A stretch of DNA of 64,000 nt from Paraburkholderia bryophila (GTDB lineage: Bacteria; Pseudomonadota; Gammaproteobacteria; Burkholderiales; Burkholderiaceae): NCBI RefSeq assembly GCF_003269035.1, contig NZ_QLTK01000024.1, positions 1 through 64,000 on the forward strand, read 5' to 3'. The translations under genes were made by a program, and so were the position numbers. Positions within the stretch are counted from its first letter, which is position 1, and each line of letters starts with the position of its first letter. This document shows positions 25,185 through 34,505 of this stretch, one piece after another. The notes below the pieces were generated by a model. The model did no database searches. It saw only the letters and a program-made list of their open reading frames with translations, and was not told the DNA's origin.

Positions 25185-27290
25185 TCATGCGTTGACCACG
25201 GCAAGCGCCTCTTCTTCGTTCGCGCTTTCAATACGCCGGCACGCGGCCAGGACTTCCCGCAACGAACCTGCATAGCACTCCGCGCCGAGAGCGCTTTGCA
25301 AATCGGCGCTCCACCTGTCCGTATCCTGCTTGCCCCACAAGCCGACGACGACATGCACGTGCGGCAAGCGCGCACGCAACCGCCTGACCAGATAGCGCAA
25401 ATGCGACGGAATGCCGTCGATCTGCAGATACAGAAGACAAACAATGTCGATGTCGTCCGCGTCGAGCCGTTCTATCGCGGCCCGCGAGGCGGCATCGTGC
25501 GGCAAGGTCCGCGAGGCGAAGCCGTGCTTGCCGAGTAGCTGCAGCAGAATCGTGGCGGCAAGCGGATCGAGCGGCCCGCGCCCGGGCAGGCAGAGCACAC
25601 GGTTTCGCGCTGGCTGAGCGGTGTCGCCGGAGCGTCGGGCGGCAGGCTTTGCGAGCACGTCGAGGGGAGTGGCGAGCGGCTTATCCGCCGCTGCGTTGCC
25701 CGGGGATAGCTCTTGTATTCTCGGCGGCTCGACGCGCCGCGCCGCGTTGCCTCGCACGGCGTCTGCGCGGTCGGCGTCGGCTGTAACGGACGCAGATTCG
25801 GCAGCTTGCGGCTCGTTCGGCGGCACGGTCGGACTCATCGCGCTCCACGTCGGCTCCACAGCTGCCGGCGCGGGCTCCTCGTCTTCGTATCCGTCGAGGG
25901 CATCCACCAGATCGTTCGTGGTCGACTCGATCCGCGCGAGCTGTATCGCTGTCACGCTACCGCGTTCCACGTCGTTGGCGGCAAGCTGCAAACCCTTGAT
26001 CGCCACCTCGTCGTAGTACGCCGACAACGACCGCTCGCGCAGCAGAAGCTCGGCCTGTTCGATCGCTTCGTCCGGATCGCCCGCGAGCGCGCGCTGGTAA
26101 AAATTCTCGACGGGCGTCAGCGCCGGCTGATCGCCGAGCAGCACATCGAGAAACTCCAGACGCCGCACATGACGCCCCAGCACCAGCAGGCACAACGTGA
26201 GCGGCGTCGACAGAATCAAGCCTATCGGACCCCAGATCCAGCTCCAGAAAATCGCCGCGACCACCACCGAAAACGGCGAGAGCCCAGTGCTATGTCCGTA
26301 CAGCAGCGGCTCGACCACCTGCCCGACCAGCAACTCGACAGTCGCGAACAGCGCCAGCGAGCCGATCGCCATGGCCCAGCCGGGACTCACCGCGGCAGCG
26401 AGCGCCGTGGCCAGCGTCGCCGAAATCCAGATGCCGACATACGGCACGAGCCGCAGCAGCGCGGCGAGAATGCCCCACAGAATCGGACTCGGCACGCCGA
26501 TCAGAAACAGCCCCGTGCCGATCACCACACCCACACCTGCGTTCACCCCCAACTGCGACACGAAATAGCGGCTGAGGCGCCCGGCGGCTTCATCCATCAC
26601 CGTCGTCGTGCGATGCAGATCACGCGAACCGAATAGTCTGATCGCGCGGTCGCGCAGATCGTCGCGTTGCAACAGGATCACGATCATCACGACGAACACG
26701 ATGAACGCCGTTTCGAGCGGACTGATCGCCGGCGACAACACCCGGCGCGCCAGTTCGAACGGCGTCGGGATCGGCTCGCGCACTTCGACGGGCACGGCGG
26801 CCGGCGGGTGCGCCGTATCAGGCGAAGCGCTGCCGCGCGATGGCGCCGGCTCGCTCGTCACGCGTTGCAGCGCCTGGCCGGCCGCGCCCGCAAAGCGGTC
26901 GAGTTTGCCGATCGTCACGCTGTGGACGGTGTCCATCTTGTGCTGAATGGTCGCCTGGTAGCGCGGCATACCGGACGCGAGATCGGTCAGCTGGGTGGCG
27001 ATCAGCGTGCCGAGCAGGCCGATCACCGAGATCGACACCAGCACGGCGGCGAACACGGACGCGACATGTCCCAGCCGCAGACGCGCCAGTGCATCCACCA
27101 GCGGCGCCACCAGAAAGCTGAGCAGAATGGCGAGCGTGATCGGAATCAGCACCGCGCTCGCCAAGTACAGACACGCAACCACGCCCATGCCGACCGCAAG
27201 CGCGATCAGGCTGTCGATGCCGAAAGCGGCGCGCGGTGCCTGAATCTGGGTGGCAGGCCGCACACCGCGTGGGTCGGGCAGGTCTTTCAT
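25185..27290 (-). CDS. AI-2E/PerM family transporter with C-terminal extension
   Basis: A 701-residue protein. Residues 1-385 are a PerM/AI-2E permease with about eight helices; SPILWGILAALLRLVPYVG and SPFSVVVAAIFWSWIWGPIGLILSTPLT are the conserved loops. A soluble linker of about 170 residues follows, Glu/Ala/Pro-rich after 440. A C-terminal domain (about 560-690) shows a Rossmann-like alternation resembling a B12-binding fold (RVLCLPGRGPLDPLAATILLQ, then DDIDIVCLLYLQ and HVHVVVGLWG). It lacks the cobalamin DxHxxG histidine motif. Typical PerM proteins are about 350 residues. ATG 27290 is chosen over TTG 27296. The function of the extension is unknown. Confidence 0.82.
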   Translation of the reverse strand: MKDLPDPRGVRPATQIQAPRAAFGIDSLIALAVGMGVVACLYLASAVLIPITLAILLSFLVAPLVDALARLRLGHVASVFAAVLVSISVIGLLGTLIATQLTDLASGMPRYQATIQHKMDTVHSVTIGKLDRFAGAAGQALQRVTSEPAPSRGSASPDTAHPPAAVPVEVREPIPTPFELARRVLSPAISPLETAFIVFVVMIVILLQRDDLRDRAIRLFGSRDLHRTTTVMDEAAGRLSRYFVSQLGVNAGVGVVIGTGLFLIGVPSPILWGILAALLRLVPYVGIWISATLATALAAAVSPGWAMAIGSLALFATVELLVGQVVEPLLYGHSTGLSPFSVVVAAIFWSWIWGPIGLILSTPLTLCLLVLGRHVRRLEFLDVLLGDQPALTPVENFYQRALAGDPDEAIEQAELLLRERSLSAYYDEVAIKGLQLAANDVERGSVTAIQLARIESTTNDLVDALDGYEDEEPAPAAVEPTWSAMSPTVPPNEPQAAESASVTADADRADAVRGNAARRVEPPRIQELSPGNAAADKPLATPLDVLAKPAARRSGDTAQPARNRVLCLPGRGPLDPLAATILLQLLGKHGFASRTLPHDAASRAAIERLDADDIDIVCLLYLQIDGIPSHLRYLVRRLRARLPHVHVVVGLWGKQDTDRWSADLQSALGAECYAGSLREVLAACRRIESANEEEALAVVNA

Positions 27291-27296
27291 TGGCAA

Positions 27297-27536
27297 CTAC
27301 CGGGCAGGCTCCTTCGCGGGTTGCTTGCCGGATTTTTCGCTGGGCGGCTCCTCCACGCCTTCATCGCCGTGTCCCGCTACCGGCTTGCTCTTGCCCAGCG
27401 GCGTGTTCTGTTCGACCTCGGCGCGAGCCTGTTCCCAGTACTCGTCGGGCGGGCCCTTCGTACCGGTGGCTTGCTCCCACAGGTAATAGGCACGCTCGCG
27501 AATCTGTTCCTCTTGAGAGCTTGGTTCCTGTTCCAT
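27297..27536 (-). CDS. DUF2934 small protein
   Basis: A 79-residue hydrophilic protein beginning MEQEPSSQEEQIRERAYYLW. The IRERAYYLWEQATGTKGPPDEYWEQA segment is the DUF2934 domain, a short helical motif of unknown function common in rhizobia and Burkholderia. The C-terminal third is Lys/Pro/Glu-rich and disordered. The ATG at 27536 has GAGGTGATC upstream. It ends seven bases before the PerM-like start, so the two are likely cotranscribed. Confidence 0.75.
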   Translation of the reverse strand: MEQEPSSQEEQIRERAYYLWEQATGTKGPPDEYWEQARAEVEQNTPLGKSKPVAGHGDEGVEEPPSEKSGKQPAKEPAR

Positions 27537-27699
27537 TTGATCACCTCGGTTAGACCTGATGAAAACCGGTATCGGTTGAGCTACGCGCGGGCCGCACGAA
27601 AACATGGGCGACAGCGCGCAGTTACCGGCAGTCGAGCAAGCGCTATACCTGGCTACGCGAATGTTTCGGGGATGCTCGCATCGATCGATCGACGCGTCG

Positions 27700-29916
27700 T
27701 CATGCCGGGTCGGGCGCTTCGCTTTCGTCCGTGGTGAGCTGTTCTTCAAGACGGTCGAACACGCGTTGCGTTGCTCGGCTCGGCGCTACGAGCGCGAACA
27801 GCAGGAGCGAGCGCGCCGTCACCTGGTAAGCGTCGCCAGCGCTGAACTGGGGCAACTCGGCGCGCACGGGCATATTGGTGTCCAGCAGACAGGTCCACCG
27901 GTCGCCCTCGGGAATGTCGGGCAGCGTGAAATTGACGACGTCGTGATGGGCGTTCAGCACCAGCAGCAAGGTCGCGTCCGAAGCCGGCCGGCGAATTCCG
28001 CTGGCCTGCGCGCGGCCGTCGATCACGAGGCCGAAACAGCGCATCGATGGGTCGTCCCACTGCTCCTGCGACAGATCCGTGCCGTCGGGCGACAGCCAGC
28101 GCGCGTCGGTCACCTCCAGCGCCTCGTTGAATTCGCCGCTCAGAAAACGGCCGCGCCGCAGCACCGGCAAACGATGCCTCAAGGTCGTCAGATTCTTGAC
28201 GAACTCGGTGAGCGCGCGGCCCTCGTCGTCGATCGCGTCCCAGTCGACCCAACTGATCTCGTTGTCCTGGCAATAGGCGTTGTTATTGCCCCGCTGCGTG
28301 CGGCCGAATTCGTCGCCCGCGAGAATCATCGGCGTGCCTTGCGACAGCAGCAGCGTGGCCAGCAGGTTACGTTTCTGGCGCTCGCGCTGCTGACGGATCT
28401 CGGCGTCGTCGGTCGGACCTTCCACGCCCATGTTCCACGACTTGTTGTCCGAGTGGCCGTCCTTGTTGTCCTCGCCGTTGGCCTCGTTGTGCTTGTCGTT
28501 ATACGAGACCAGATCGTTCAGCGTGAAGCCGTCGTGCGCGGCGACGAAATTCACGCTCGCCCACGGACGCCTTCCGCGACGATTGAACCTGTCACCCGAA
28601 CCGGTCAGCCGGGTGGCGAGATCGGCGACCTTGCCCTCGTCGCCCTTCCAGTATTCGCGCACGGTGTCGCGAAAGCGGTCGTTCCATTCCGCCCAGCCCG
28701 GCGGAAAACCACCCACCTGATAACCGCCTGGGCCACAGTCCCACGGCTCGGCGATCAACCGCACGCTGGAGAGCACCGGGTCCTGCCGGCAGCTATCGAG
28801 AAAGCCGCCGCCTTCGTCGAAACCGTGGGTTTCACGGCCCAGAATCGTCGCGAGGTCGAAGCGGAACCCGTCGACCTTCATTTCCGTCACCCAGTAACGC
28901 AGGCTGTCGGTCACCATTTGCAGCACGCGGGGATGCGACAGGTTCAGCGTATTGCCGGTGCCGGTGTCGTTGATGTAATAGCGCGGCTCGTCGGGCATCA
29001 GGCGGTAGTACGACGCGTTGTCGATGCCCTTGAACGAAATCGTCGGGCCGCGTTCGTTGCCTTCCGCAGTGTGGTTGTAGACCACGTCGAGAATGACTTC
29101 GAGATTGTTGTTATGAATGCGGTCGACCATTTCCTTGAACTCGGCCACCGAGTCCGTCGGCGACGCGAAGAAACGCGGATCGGCCGCGAAAAAACCGATG
29201 GTGTTGTAACCCCAGTAGTTGGTGAGACCTTTGTCGAGCAGATAGCTGTCGTTGACGAAGGTCTGGATCGGCATCAATTCGATCGAGGTCACACCGAGGT
29301 TGCGTATGTAGTCGAGCACGGGCTGCTGGCCGAGCCCGGCAAAGGTGCCGCGTAGCGCCTCGGGTACTTCAGGATGACGTTTGGTAAAACCGCGCACATG
29401 GGTTTCGTAGAAGATCACGCGTTCCCACGGCAACGCGTTGCGTTCCGGATGGCTCCACGAGAAATTGGCGTCGACCACCTTGCACTTCGGCACGAACGGC
29501 GCGCTGTCGCGTTCGTCGAACGACAGATCGCCCTCTTCCGAACCGAGCGTATAGCCGAAAATTTCAGGCGCCCATTTGAGTTCGCCGATGTGCGCCTTTG
29601 CATACGGATCGAGCAGCAATTTGTTCGGATTGAAACGGTGGCCCTGTTCCGGCTCGTAAGGGCCGTGCACGCGGTAACCGTAGACCGCGCCGGGTTTCAG
29701 ACCCGGCACGAAAACATGCCAGACCTCGTCGGTATATTCGGGCAATTCGATACGCTCGATTTCTTCCGTACCGGTGTCGTCGAACAGACACAGTTCGACC
29801 TTGGTGGCGTGCGCCGAGAACAGCGCGAAATTCACACCGCTGCCATTCCATGTCGCGCCGAGTGGGAACGGCGTGCCTTCGGCAATGCGCGTCGAGAAGT
29901 TGGCCTGGGATGACAT
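27700..29916 (-). CDS. glgX: Glycogen debranching enzyme GlgX
   Basis: A 738-residue isoamylase-type GH13 enzyme that hydrolyses alpha-1,6 branches of phosphorylase-limit glycogen. The N-terminal CBM48 begins GTPFPLGATWNGSGVNFALF. The catalytic barrel has VVYNHTAEGNERGP, nucleophile Asp in VDGFRFDLATILG, acid Glu in VRLIAEPWDCGPGGYQVG, and the transition-state Asp in NFVAAHDGFTLNDLVSY. ATG 29916 is preferred because the family homology begins at once after it. It stands alone on the minus strand, about 27 kb from glgA. Confidence 0.95.
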   Translation of the reverse strand: MSSQANFSTRIAEGTPFPLGATWNGSGVNFALFSAHATKVELCLFDDTGTEEIERIELPEYTDEVWHVFVPGLKPGAVYGYRVHGPYEPEQGHRFNPNKLLLDPYAKAHIGELKWAPEIFGYTLGSEEGDLSFDERDSAPFVPKCKVVDANFSWSHPERNALPWERVIFYETHVRGFTKRHPEVPEALRGTFAGLGQQPVLDYIRNLGVTSIELMPIQTFVNDSYLLDKGLTNYWGYNTIGFFAADPRFFASPTDSVAEFKEMVDRIHNNNLEVILDVVYNHTAEGNERGPTISFKGIDNASYYRLMPDEPRYYINDTGTGNTLNLSHPRVLQMVTDSLRYWVTEMKVDGFRFDLATILGRETHGFDEGGGFLDSCRQDPVLSSVRLIAEPWDCGPGGYQVGGFPPGWAEWNDRFRDTVREYWKGDEGKVADLATRLTGSGDRFNRRGRRPWASVNFVAAHDGFTLNDLVSYNDKHNEANGEDNKDGHSDNKSWNMGVEGPTDDAEIRQQRERQKRNLLATLLLSQGTPMILAGDEFGRTQRGNNNAYCQDNEISWVDWDAIDDEGRALTEFVKNLTTLRHRLPVLRRGRFLSGEFNEALEVTDARWLSPDGTDLSQEQWDDPSMRCFGLVIDGRAQASGIRRPASDATLLLVLNAHHDVVNFTLPDIPEGDRWTCLLDTNMPVRAELPQFSAGDAYQVTARSLLLFALVAPSRATQRVFDRLEEQLTTDESEAPDPA

Positions 29917-30104
29917 AGCGTTTCCTGTGAAAGCATGAGCGCTTGCGCGCGAGTTGGGCTCGCTCAATTAGCAACTTCCGGACCTGAGTCGTCGAGGTAC
30001 AGCCGCGGCACAACTCTTGCAGCCGGCAGGTGGGATCCGATTTACTACGCGATCCACACGCGCCGCAACGAGCGCCCACTGCACATCAAGGGAGAAACCA
30101 CATC

Positions 30105-30509
30105 ATGCGCCGACTTCATCTCAAACCGCTCGTCGTATCGGCACTACTGCTCGGCACGCTGACGGGTTACGGTCATGCCTACGCACAAGGGGCACCGCAA
30201 GCGATTACGGAAAAACGCACCGACGTGGTTCAGCTTGCGAGTGGGTATCGCGCGTCGAAACTAAGCGGCGCCGACGTCTACAACCGGAATAAAGACACTA
30301 TCGGCACGCTGGACGATCTGATCGTGTCGCCGAGCGGCGATCGCGGCACCTACGCGATTCTTTCCGTCGGCGGATTTCTTGGCATGGGCAAGCATCTGGT
30401 GGCTGTGCCGTTCAACGATTTGCAGATCGACAACCGTCGCGTCGTGCTGCCTGGCGCCACCAAAAAATCGCTCGAGACGCTGCCGGAGTTTAAGTACGCG
30501 CCGGATTGA
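30105..30509 (+). CDS. Secreted PRC-barrel domain protein
   Basis: A 134-residue protein with a Sec signal (hydrophobic core VVSALLLGTLTGYGHAYAQ) and a PRC-barrel (YRASKLSGADVYNRNKDTIG, then GFLGMGKHLVAVPFNDLQID). Periplasmic PRC-barrel proteins of this length are frequent in Burkholderiaceae and have no defined function. ATG 30105 is supported by AAGGGAG at 30089-30095. It is divergent from glgX. Confidence 0.82.
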   Translation: MRRLHLKPLVVSALLLGTLTGYGHAYAQGAPQAITEKRTDVVQLASGYRASKLSGADVYNRNKDTIGTLDDLIVSPSGDRGTYAILSVGGFLGMGKHLVAVPFNDLQIDNRRVVLPGATKKSLETLPEFKYAPD

Positions 30510-30523
30510 TGGTTCTGCTGAAT

Positions 30524-30551
30524 CGGCGCGAGGTCGTGGCGAATCGCGCCG
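30524..30551. terminator. Hairpin between convergent PRC-barrel and receiver genes
   Basis: CGGCGCGA (30524-30531) pairs with TCGCGCCG (30544-30551) around a 12-base loop. No T-run follows; it is a candidate bidirectional terminator. Confidence 0.35.
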
Positions 30552-30577
30552 CCTTCACGCCATCTTTTTTACCGCTC

Positions 30578-31036
30578 TCACGACGGCCCCACCGCCGGCA
30601 GCGCCGCCGCCGATTCCAGCACCCGCAACAGCCGTTCCGGGGTCAACGGCTTCGCGCAATGCGCATCGAAACCGACCGCCTTCGCACGCGCCCGGTCGTC
30701 GCGCGACGCGGAAGCCGTACACGCCACCAGTAACATATGCGAGGTGTCGGGATGCGCGCGCAGACGCCGCGCCAGTTCCAACCCATCCAGACCCGGCATC
30801 CTGATGTCCAGCACGACGGCAAACGGCTGCCATTCGCACGCCAAGTCGCACACGGCAAGCGGATCTTCCAGCGCGCGGCATTCGAAGCCGTCCGCGTTCA
30901 GCAGCATCTGCAAGGCCTCCGCCGCTTCGCGATAGTCGTCCACCACCAGCACGCGACGGTGCGACGCCATCGCATACTGAATCGGCCGCCACACCACGAC
31001 GTCGTCGTTGTCGTCCATTCTGTCGTCGAGCCTCAC
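30578..31036 (-). CDS. Single-domain response regulator
   Basis: A 152-residue protein that is one receiver domain after about 30 N-terminal residues. The acidic pair is in RVLVVDDYREA, the phosphoacceptor Asp in VVLDIRMPGLDG, the Ser/Thr in VACTASASRDD and the conserved Lys in HCAKPLTPE. No output domain is present, so it acts as a CheY/Spo0F-like phosphotransfer or allosteric partner. GTG 31036 was chosen because AAGGAG lies six bases upstream; an ATG-initiated frame from 31129 would run through this ribosome site. Confidence 0.85.
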   Translation of the reverse strand: MRLDDRMDDNDDVVVWRPIQYAMASHRRVLVVDDYREAAEALQMLLNADGFECRALEDPLAVCDLACEWQPFAVVLDIRMPGLDGLELARRLRAHPDTSHMLLVACTASASRDDRARAKAVGFDAHCAKPLTPERLLRVLESAAALPAVGPS

Positions 31037-31228
31037 CCTTTTCTCCTTGTTCTTCCGGCGCCCTGTGGGCGCAACCCGCGGCGTGCGCGCAAGATTCGCT
31101 CCCGCGATCCGGCAATATGCGTCTCTCATCGGATGAACTCGCGGAGGCGGGTCACGTCGATATCATGCAGTCAAGTTGGGGCGCGTCAATAAAAGACAGC
31201 GGTTTTTCCAGGGTTTCCGCTCTGAGGG

Positions 31229-32911
31229 TTATCCCGCTCGATCGTCGATAAATCCTTTGAGCATAGCGAGCGTGTCGGCGTCGTCGATCGTCTTGTCGGT
31301 CCGCCAGCGCAACATGCGTGGAAAGCGTACCGCCACGCCCGATTTATGACGCGGGCTCGCCTGAATGCCTTCGAAGCCGATTTCAAACACCAGCGTGGGG
31401 GTCACGCTGCGCACGGGGCCGAACTTCTCGATGGTGGTTTTACGAACGATCGCATCGACCTGGCGCATTTCGTCGTCGGTGAGGCCGGAATAAGCCTTCG
31501 CGAACGGCACGAGCGTGCGCATGCCGTTCGCTTCGTCCCAGACCGCGAACGTGAAATCCGTGTAAAGACTCGCGCGGCGGCCGTGACCGCGTTGCGCGTA
31601 GACGAGTACCGCGTCGACCGCGAAGGGATCGATCTTCCACTTCCACCAGGTGCCCGATGCCTTGGTGCGGCCTACGCCATACATCGATTCGCGCTGTTTG
31701 AGCATCAGGCCTTCCACGCCGCGCGCGCGACTGTCGTCGCGCAGCGCGGCGAGCGTCTGCCAGTCCGGCGCGTCGATCAAGGGCGAGACGCGCAGCAGAT
31801 CGCGCGCCAGCGTGCCGTCCATCGATGTGGCCAGCGCATCGAGTTGCGCGCGCCGTTGCGCGAGCGGCGTGGTGCGCAGATCCCTGCCTTGCGCTTCGAG
31901 CAGGTCGTAGGCGAGCAAGCTGGCGGGCGAATCGGCGAGGATTTTTTTCGTCAGCGTTTTACGCGCAATACGCGGTTGCAGCCGCGCAAATGGCAGAGGC
32001 GCATTCGCGCCCGGCTGCCATGCGAGGATTTCGCCGTCGATCACGTAGCCGTCCGGCAACGCGTCGCCGAGCGCCGCGACTTCGGGAAAGCGGTCGGTGA
32101 TCAACTCCTCGCCGCGCGACCACAACCAGACGCGGCCATCGCGTTTGACGAGCTGTGCGCGTATGCCGTCCCACTTCCATTCGATCTGCCACAGCGACGG
32201 CGCGCCGAGCGTCGCCGGCTCGGCCTGCAACGGATGCGCGAGAAAGAACGGATACGGTAAGCCGAGATCGCTGTCGTGCCTGAACTCGCCGTGCTGCGCG
32301 TCGGTGTTTTCGTCGGCGGCTTGCGGCGCGATCAGACGCAGATAGCGCGCCGCGTCGGGCTTCTGTTGCGAGTCGGTCCAGCCGACCATGCGTTGCGCGA
32401 TGCGCTTATGGTCGACGCCCGCGATTTCCGCCAACGCCCTGACGACCAGTTGCCGCGCCACCCCGACCCGAAAGCCGCCGCCGATCAGTTTGGTCAGCAG
32501 AAACCGGCCGCTCCAGTCGAGCTCGTCCCAATAGCTGAGCAGACGCGTGCGCAGTTCGTCGGGCGCGATGCCGCGCAGCGTCAGCACGCGCTGCTCGATC
32601 CATTGCGTGAGACCCAGTTCGGAACTGCGCTCGGCAGGCGGCAAGATATGCGCGATAGTCTCGGCCAGATCGCCGACCGCGTGATACGACTCTTCGAATA
32701 GCCACGGCGGCAGACCGGCCCGTTCCCGCGCGATCTCGGTCAACTGACGGGTGGGCACCGCCTGGCGAGGCTTGCCGCCGGCCAGGAAGTAGGCGGCCCA
32801 CGCAGCGTCTTCCGGCGCGGCCACGGCGAAATAGGCGGTCAGCGCTTCGAGTTTGTCGTGCGTGGAGGTGCTGGCGTCGAGCGCGGCGTAGAGGGCGGCG
32901 AAACGTTTCAT
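31229..32911 (-). CDS. ATP-dependent DNA ligase
   Basis: A 560-residue nick-sealing ligase with an N-terminal DNA-binding domain (about 1-210), the adenylation domain with motif I EWKWDGIRAQ (nucleophile Lys near 246), and an OB domain. Motif III is DGYVIDGEILAW, motif IV the VEGLMLKQR block, and motif V the TWWKWKIDPF segment. This is the single-subunit bacterial class (LigB/LigC-like) that travels with an MBL-fold exonuclease in a repair cluster. It overlaps that exonuclease gene by four bases (ATGA), so expression is coupled. The helicase and phosphoesterase often found in such clusters are not in this window. Confidence 0.94.
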   Translation of the reverse strand: MKRFAALYAALDASTSTHDKLEALTAYFAVAAPEDAAWAAYFLAGGKPRQAVPTRQLTEIARERAGLPPWLFEESYHAVGDLAETIAHILPPAERSSELGLTQWIEQRVLTLRGIAPDELRTRLLSYWDELDWSGRFLLTKLIGGGFRVGVARQLVVRALAEIAGVDHKRIAQRMVGWTDSQQKPDAARYLRLIAPQAADENTDAQHGEFRHDSDLGLPYPFFLAHPLQAEPATLGAPSLWQIEWKWDGIRAQLVKRDGRVWLWSRGEELITDRFPEVAALGDALPDGYVIDGEILAWQPGANAPLPFARLQPRIARKTLTKKILADSPASLLAYDLLEAQGRDLRTTPLAQRRAQLDALATSMDGTLARDLLRVSPLIDAPDWQTLAALRDDSRARGVEGLMLKQRESMYGVGRTKASGTWWKWKIDPFAVDAVLVYAQRGHGRRASLYTDFTFAVWDEANGMRTLVPFAKAYSGLTDDEMRQVDAIVRKTTIEKFGPVRSVTPTLVFEIGFEGIQASPRHKSGVAVRFPRMLRWRTDKTIDDADTLAMLKGFIDDRAG

Positions 32912-34215
32912 CGGGGGTTCGCGCCGGGCAGGGAATCGTCGCGCGGCGCGGGCTGAGCGACGGGTTCGTCGGCCTGCCCGGCTGGGGCATGGCGAGCGGC
33001 ATCGCTGTCTTTCGCGGCGAGCGCTTGCGGTGGGCCGTCATGGTCTTTCGCAACGAGCACTTGCGATGCGGCGTCGCTGTCCTGCGCGGTCGCGGTCGCG
33101 TCGCCGGGCGCTGCATCCGCTGCGTCCGCCGCGTCCGTATCGTCGCCGTATTGCGTTTCAAACGCGCCGGCTTCGAGTCCTTGCTCGCGCAACCAGCGCA
33201 CCATCGGTTCGACCGAACCATGCGTGACGATCACGCGGCGCGCCTGGGTCGCCTGAATCGCGCTTTGCAGGCTCGGCCAGTCGGCGTGATCCGACAGCAC
33301 GAAGCCACGGTCGACGCCGCGTCGACGCCGCGCGCCGCGCAGACGCATCCAGCCCGAGGCAAAAGCGTCGCTATAGTCGCCGAAACGTTTGAGCCACGCG
33401 CTGCCTTGCGCGGACGGCGGCGCCACGATCAACGCCTGGCGAAACATCGCCTTGTCCTTGCGCTCGATTTCGCTGACCAGCCTGACCGGCGGCAACGGCA
33501 CGCCGGCTTCGCGATAGGCGCGATTGAGCGGTTCGACCGCGCCGTGACAGAAGATCGGGCCGATGCCGGCGTCGACGCTGGCCAGCACGCGCTGAGCCTT
33601 ACCGAACGAATAGCAGAACAGCACCGACGCGCGCCCTTCGGCGGCGTTGCGGCGCCACCAGGAATCGATACCGTCGAACACGCTTTGCGGCGGGTCCCAG
33701 CGGTAGATCGGCAAGCCGAAGGTCGATTCGGTGATGAAGGTATCGCAGCGCACGGGTTCGAACGCCTCGCAGGTGGGATCGGGGTCGAGCTTGTAGTCGC
33801 CCGAGGCGACCCACACGCGGCCGGCGTGTTCGATCCGCACTTGCGCCGAACCGAGCACATGCCCGGCGGGATGCAGTGAGACGACCGTGTTGCCGACGGC
33901 AAGTCGTTCGCCGTAAGCGAGCGTTTGTAACGTGATGCCGGGCAAGCGCGACAGCAGCACGTTCGCCCCGGGTCGCGCCGCAAGGTAATGACGATGGCCG
34001 AAGCGGGCGTGGTCGGAATGCGCGTGGGTGATCACGGCGCGCTCGACCGGCCGCCATGGATCGATGTAGAAGTCGCCCGCCGCGCAATACAGCCCTTCGG
34101 GGCGCGCGACGACGAGGTCCTGGGTGTCGTCGTGGGTGGGATCGTGTTTCACGGGCTGCTCGGGGTCCTGCGCATGGTCTTGCTCGTGGTCCTGATCGTC
34201 AAACGCGCTAGTCAA
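32908..34215 (-). CDS. Ligase-associated MBL-fold/beta-CASP DNA exonuclease
   Basis: About 435 residues from the preferred TTG at 34215. The conserved domain begins at VVARPEGLYCAAGDFYIDPW, with the metal motif THAHSDHARFGH, then the GSAQVRIEHAGRVWVASGDYK and FVLSDHADWPSL metal ligands. It is predicted to process DNA ends for the ligase. The start is uncertain: ATG 34395 gives 495 residues with an unrelated N-terminus, while TTG 34215 (GGAG six bases upstream) and GTG 34152 are closer to the conserved start. After the catalytic core an Ala/Asp/Gln-rich tail of about 80 residues contains degenerate AKDxD repeats, which is unusual. Confidence 0.88.
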   Translation of the reverse strand: MTSAFDDQDHEQDHAQDPEQPVKHDPTHDDTQDLVVARPEGLYCAAGDFYIDPWRPVERAVITHAHSDHARFGHRHYLAARPGANVLLSRLPGITLQTLAYGERLAVGNTVVSLHPAGHVLGSAQVRIEHAGRVWVASGDYKLDPDPTCEAFEPVRCDTFITESTFGLPIYRWDPPQSVFDGIDSWWRRNAAEGRASVLFCYSFGKAQRVLASVDAGIGPIFCHGAVEPLNRAYREAGVPLPPVRLVSEIERKDKAMFRQALIVAPPSAQGSAWLKRFGDYSDAFASGWMRLRGARRRRGVDRGFVLSDHADWPSLQSAIQATQARRVIVTHGSVEPMVRWLREQGLEAGAFETQYGDDTDAADAADAAPGDATATAQDSDAASQVLVAKDHDGPPQALAAKDSDAARHAPAGQADEPVAQPAPRDDSLPGANPR

Positions 34216-34505
34216 TGGCGGCTCCGTTGCGATGGCCCCTCGGCCCGTTGCGAAAAACCCGCGCCGGCTGCCGACCGGTAACCCTTGCCGCGCATCGGCA
34301 AGCAAGCTGTATTCCCGACACGAATGCGGCGCGCGTAGCAATGGCGTATCGGGTAGGCGCAAGGCGGCCAGCGCGCGGTTCACGCTCAATCGCACGCCCC
34401 TCCCCCCCAGTATGGCTGCGTTCTTGCTTCAGTTCACGCAGCAAAGTTCAGCACGTCGGCGAGGACGCCCCCCATTACCGTCCGCCACGTGCGCCGCGAG
34501 GCCCC

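Noticed and set aside
27604..29355. A 583-codon plus-strand frame antisense to glgX
   Set aside because: glgX motifs are all present on the minus strand; this frame has no recognisable domain.
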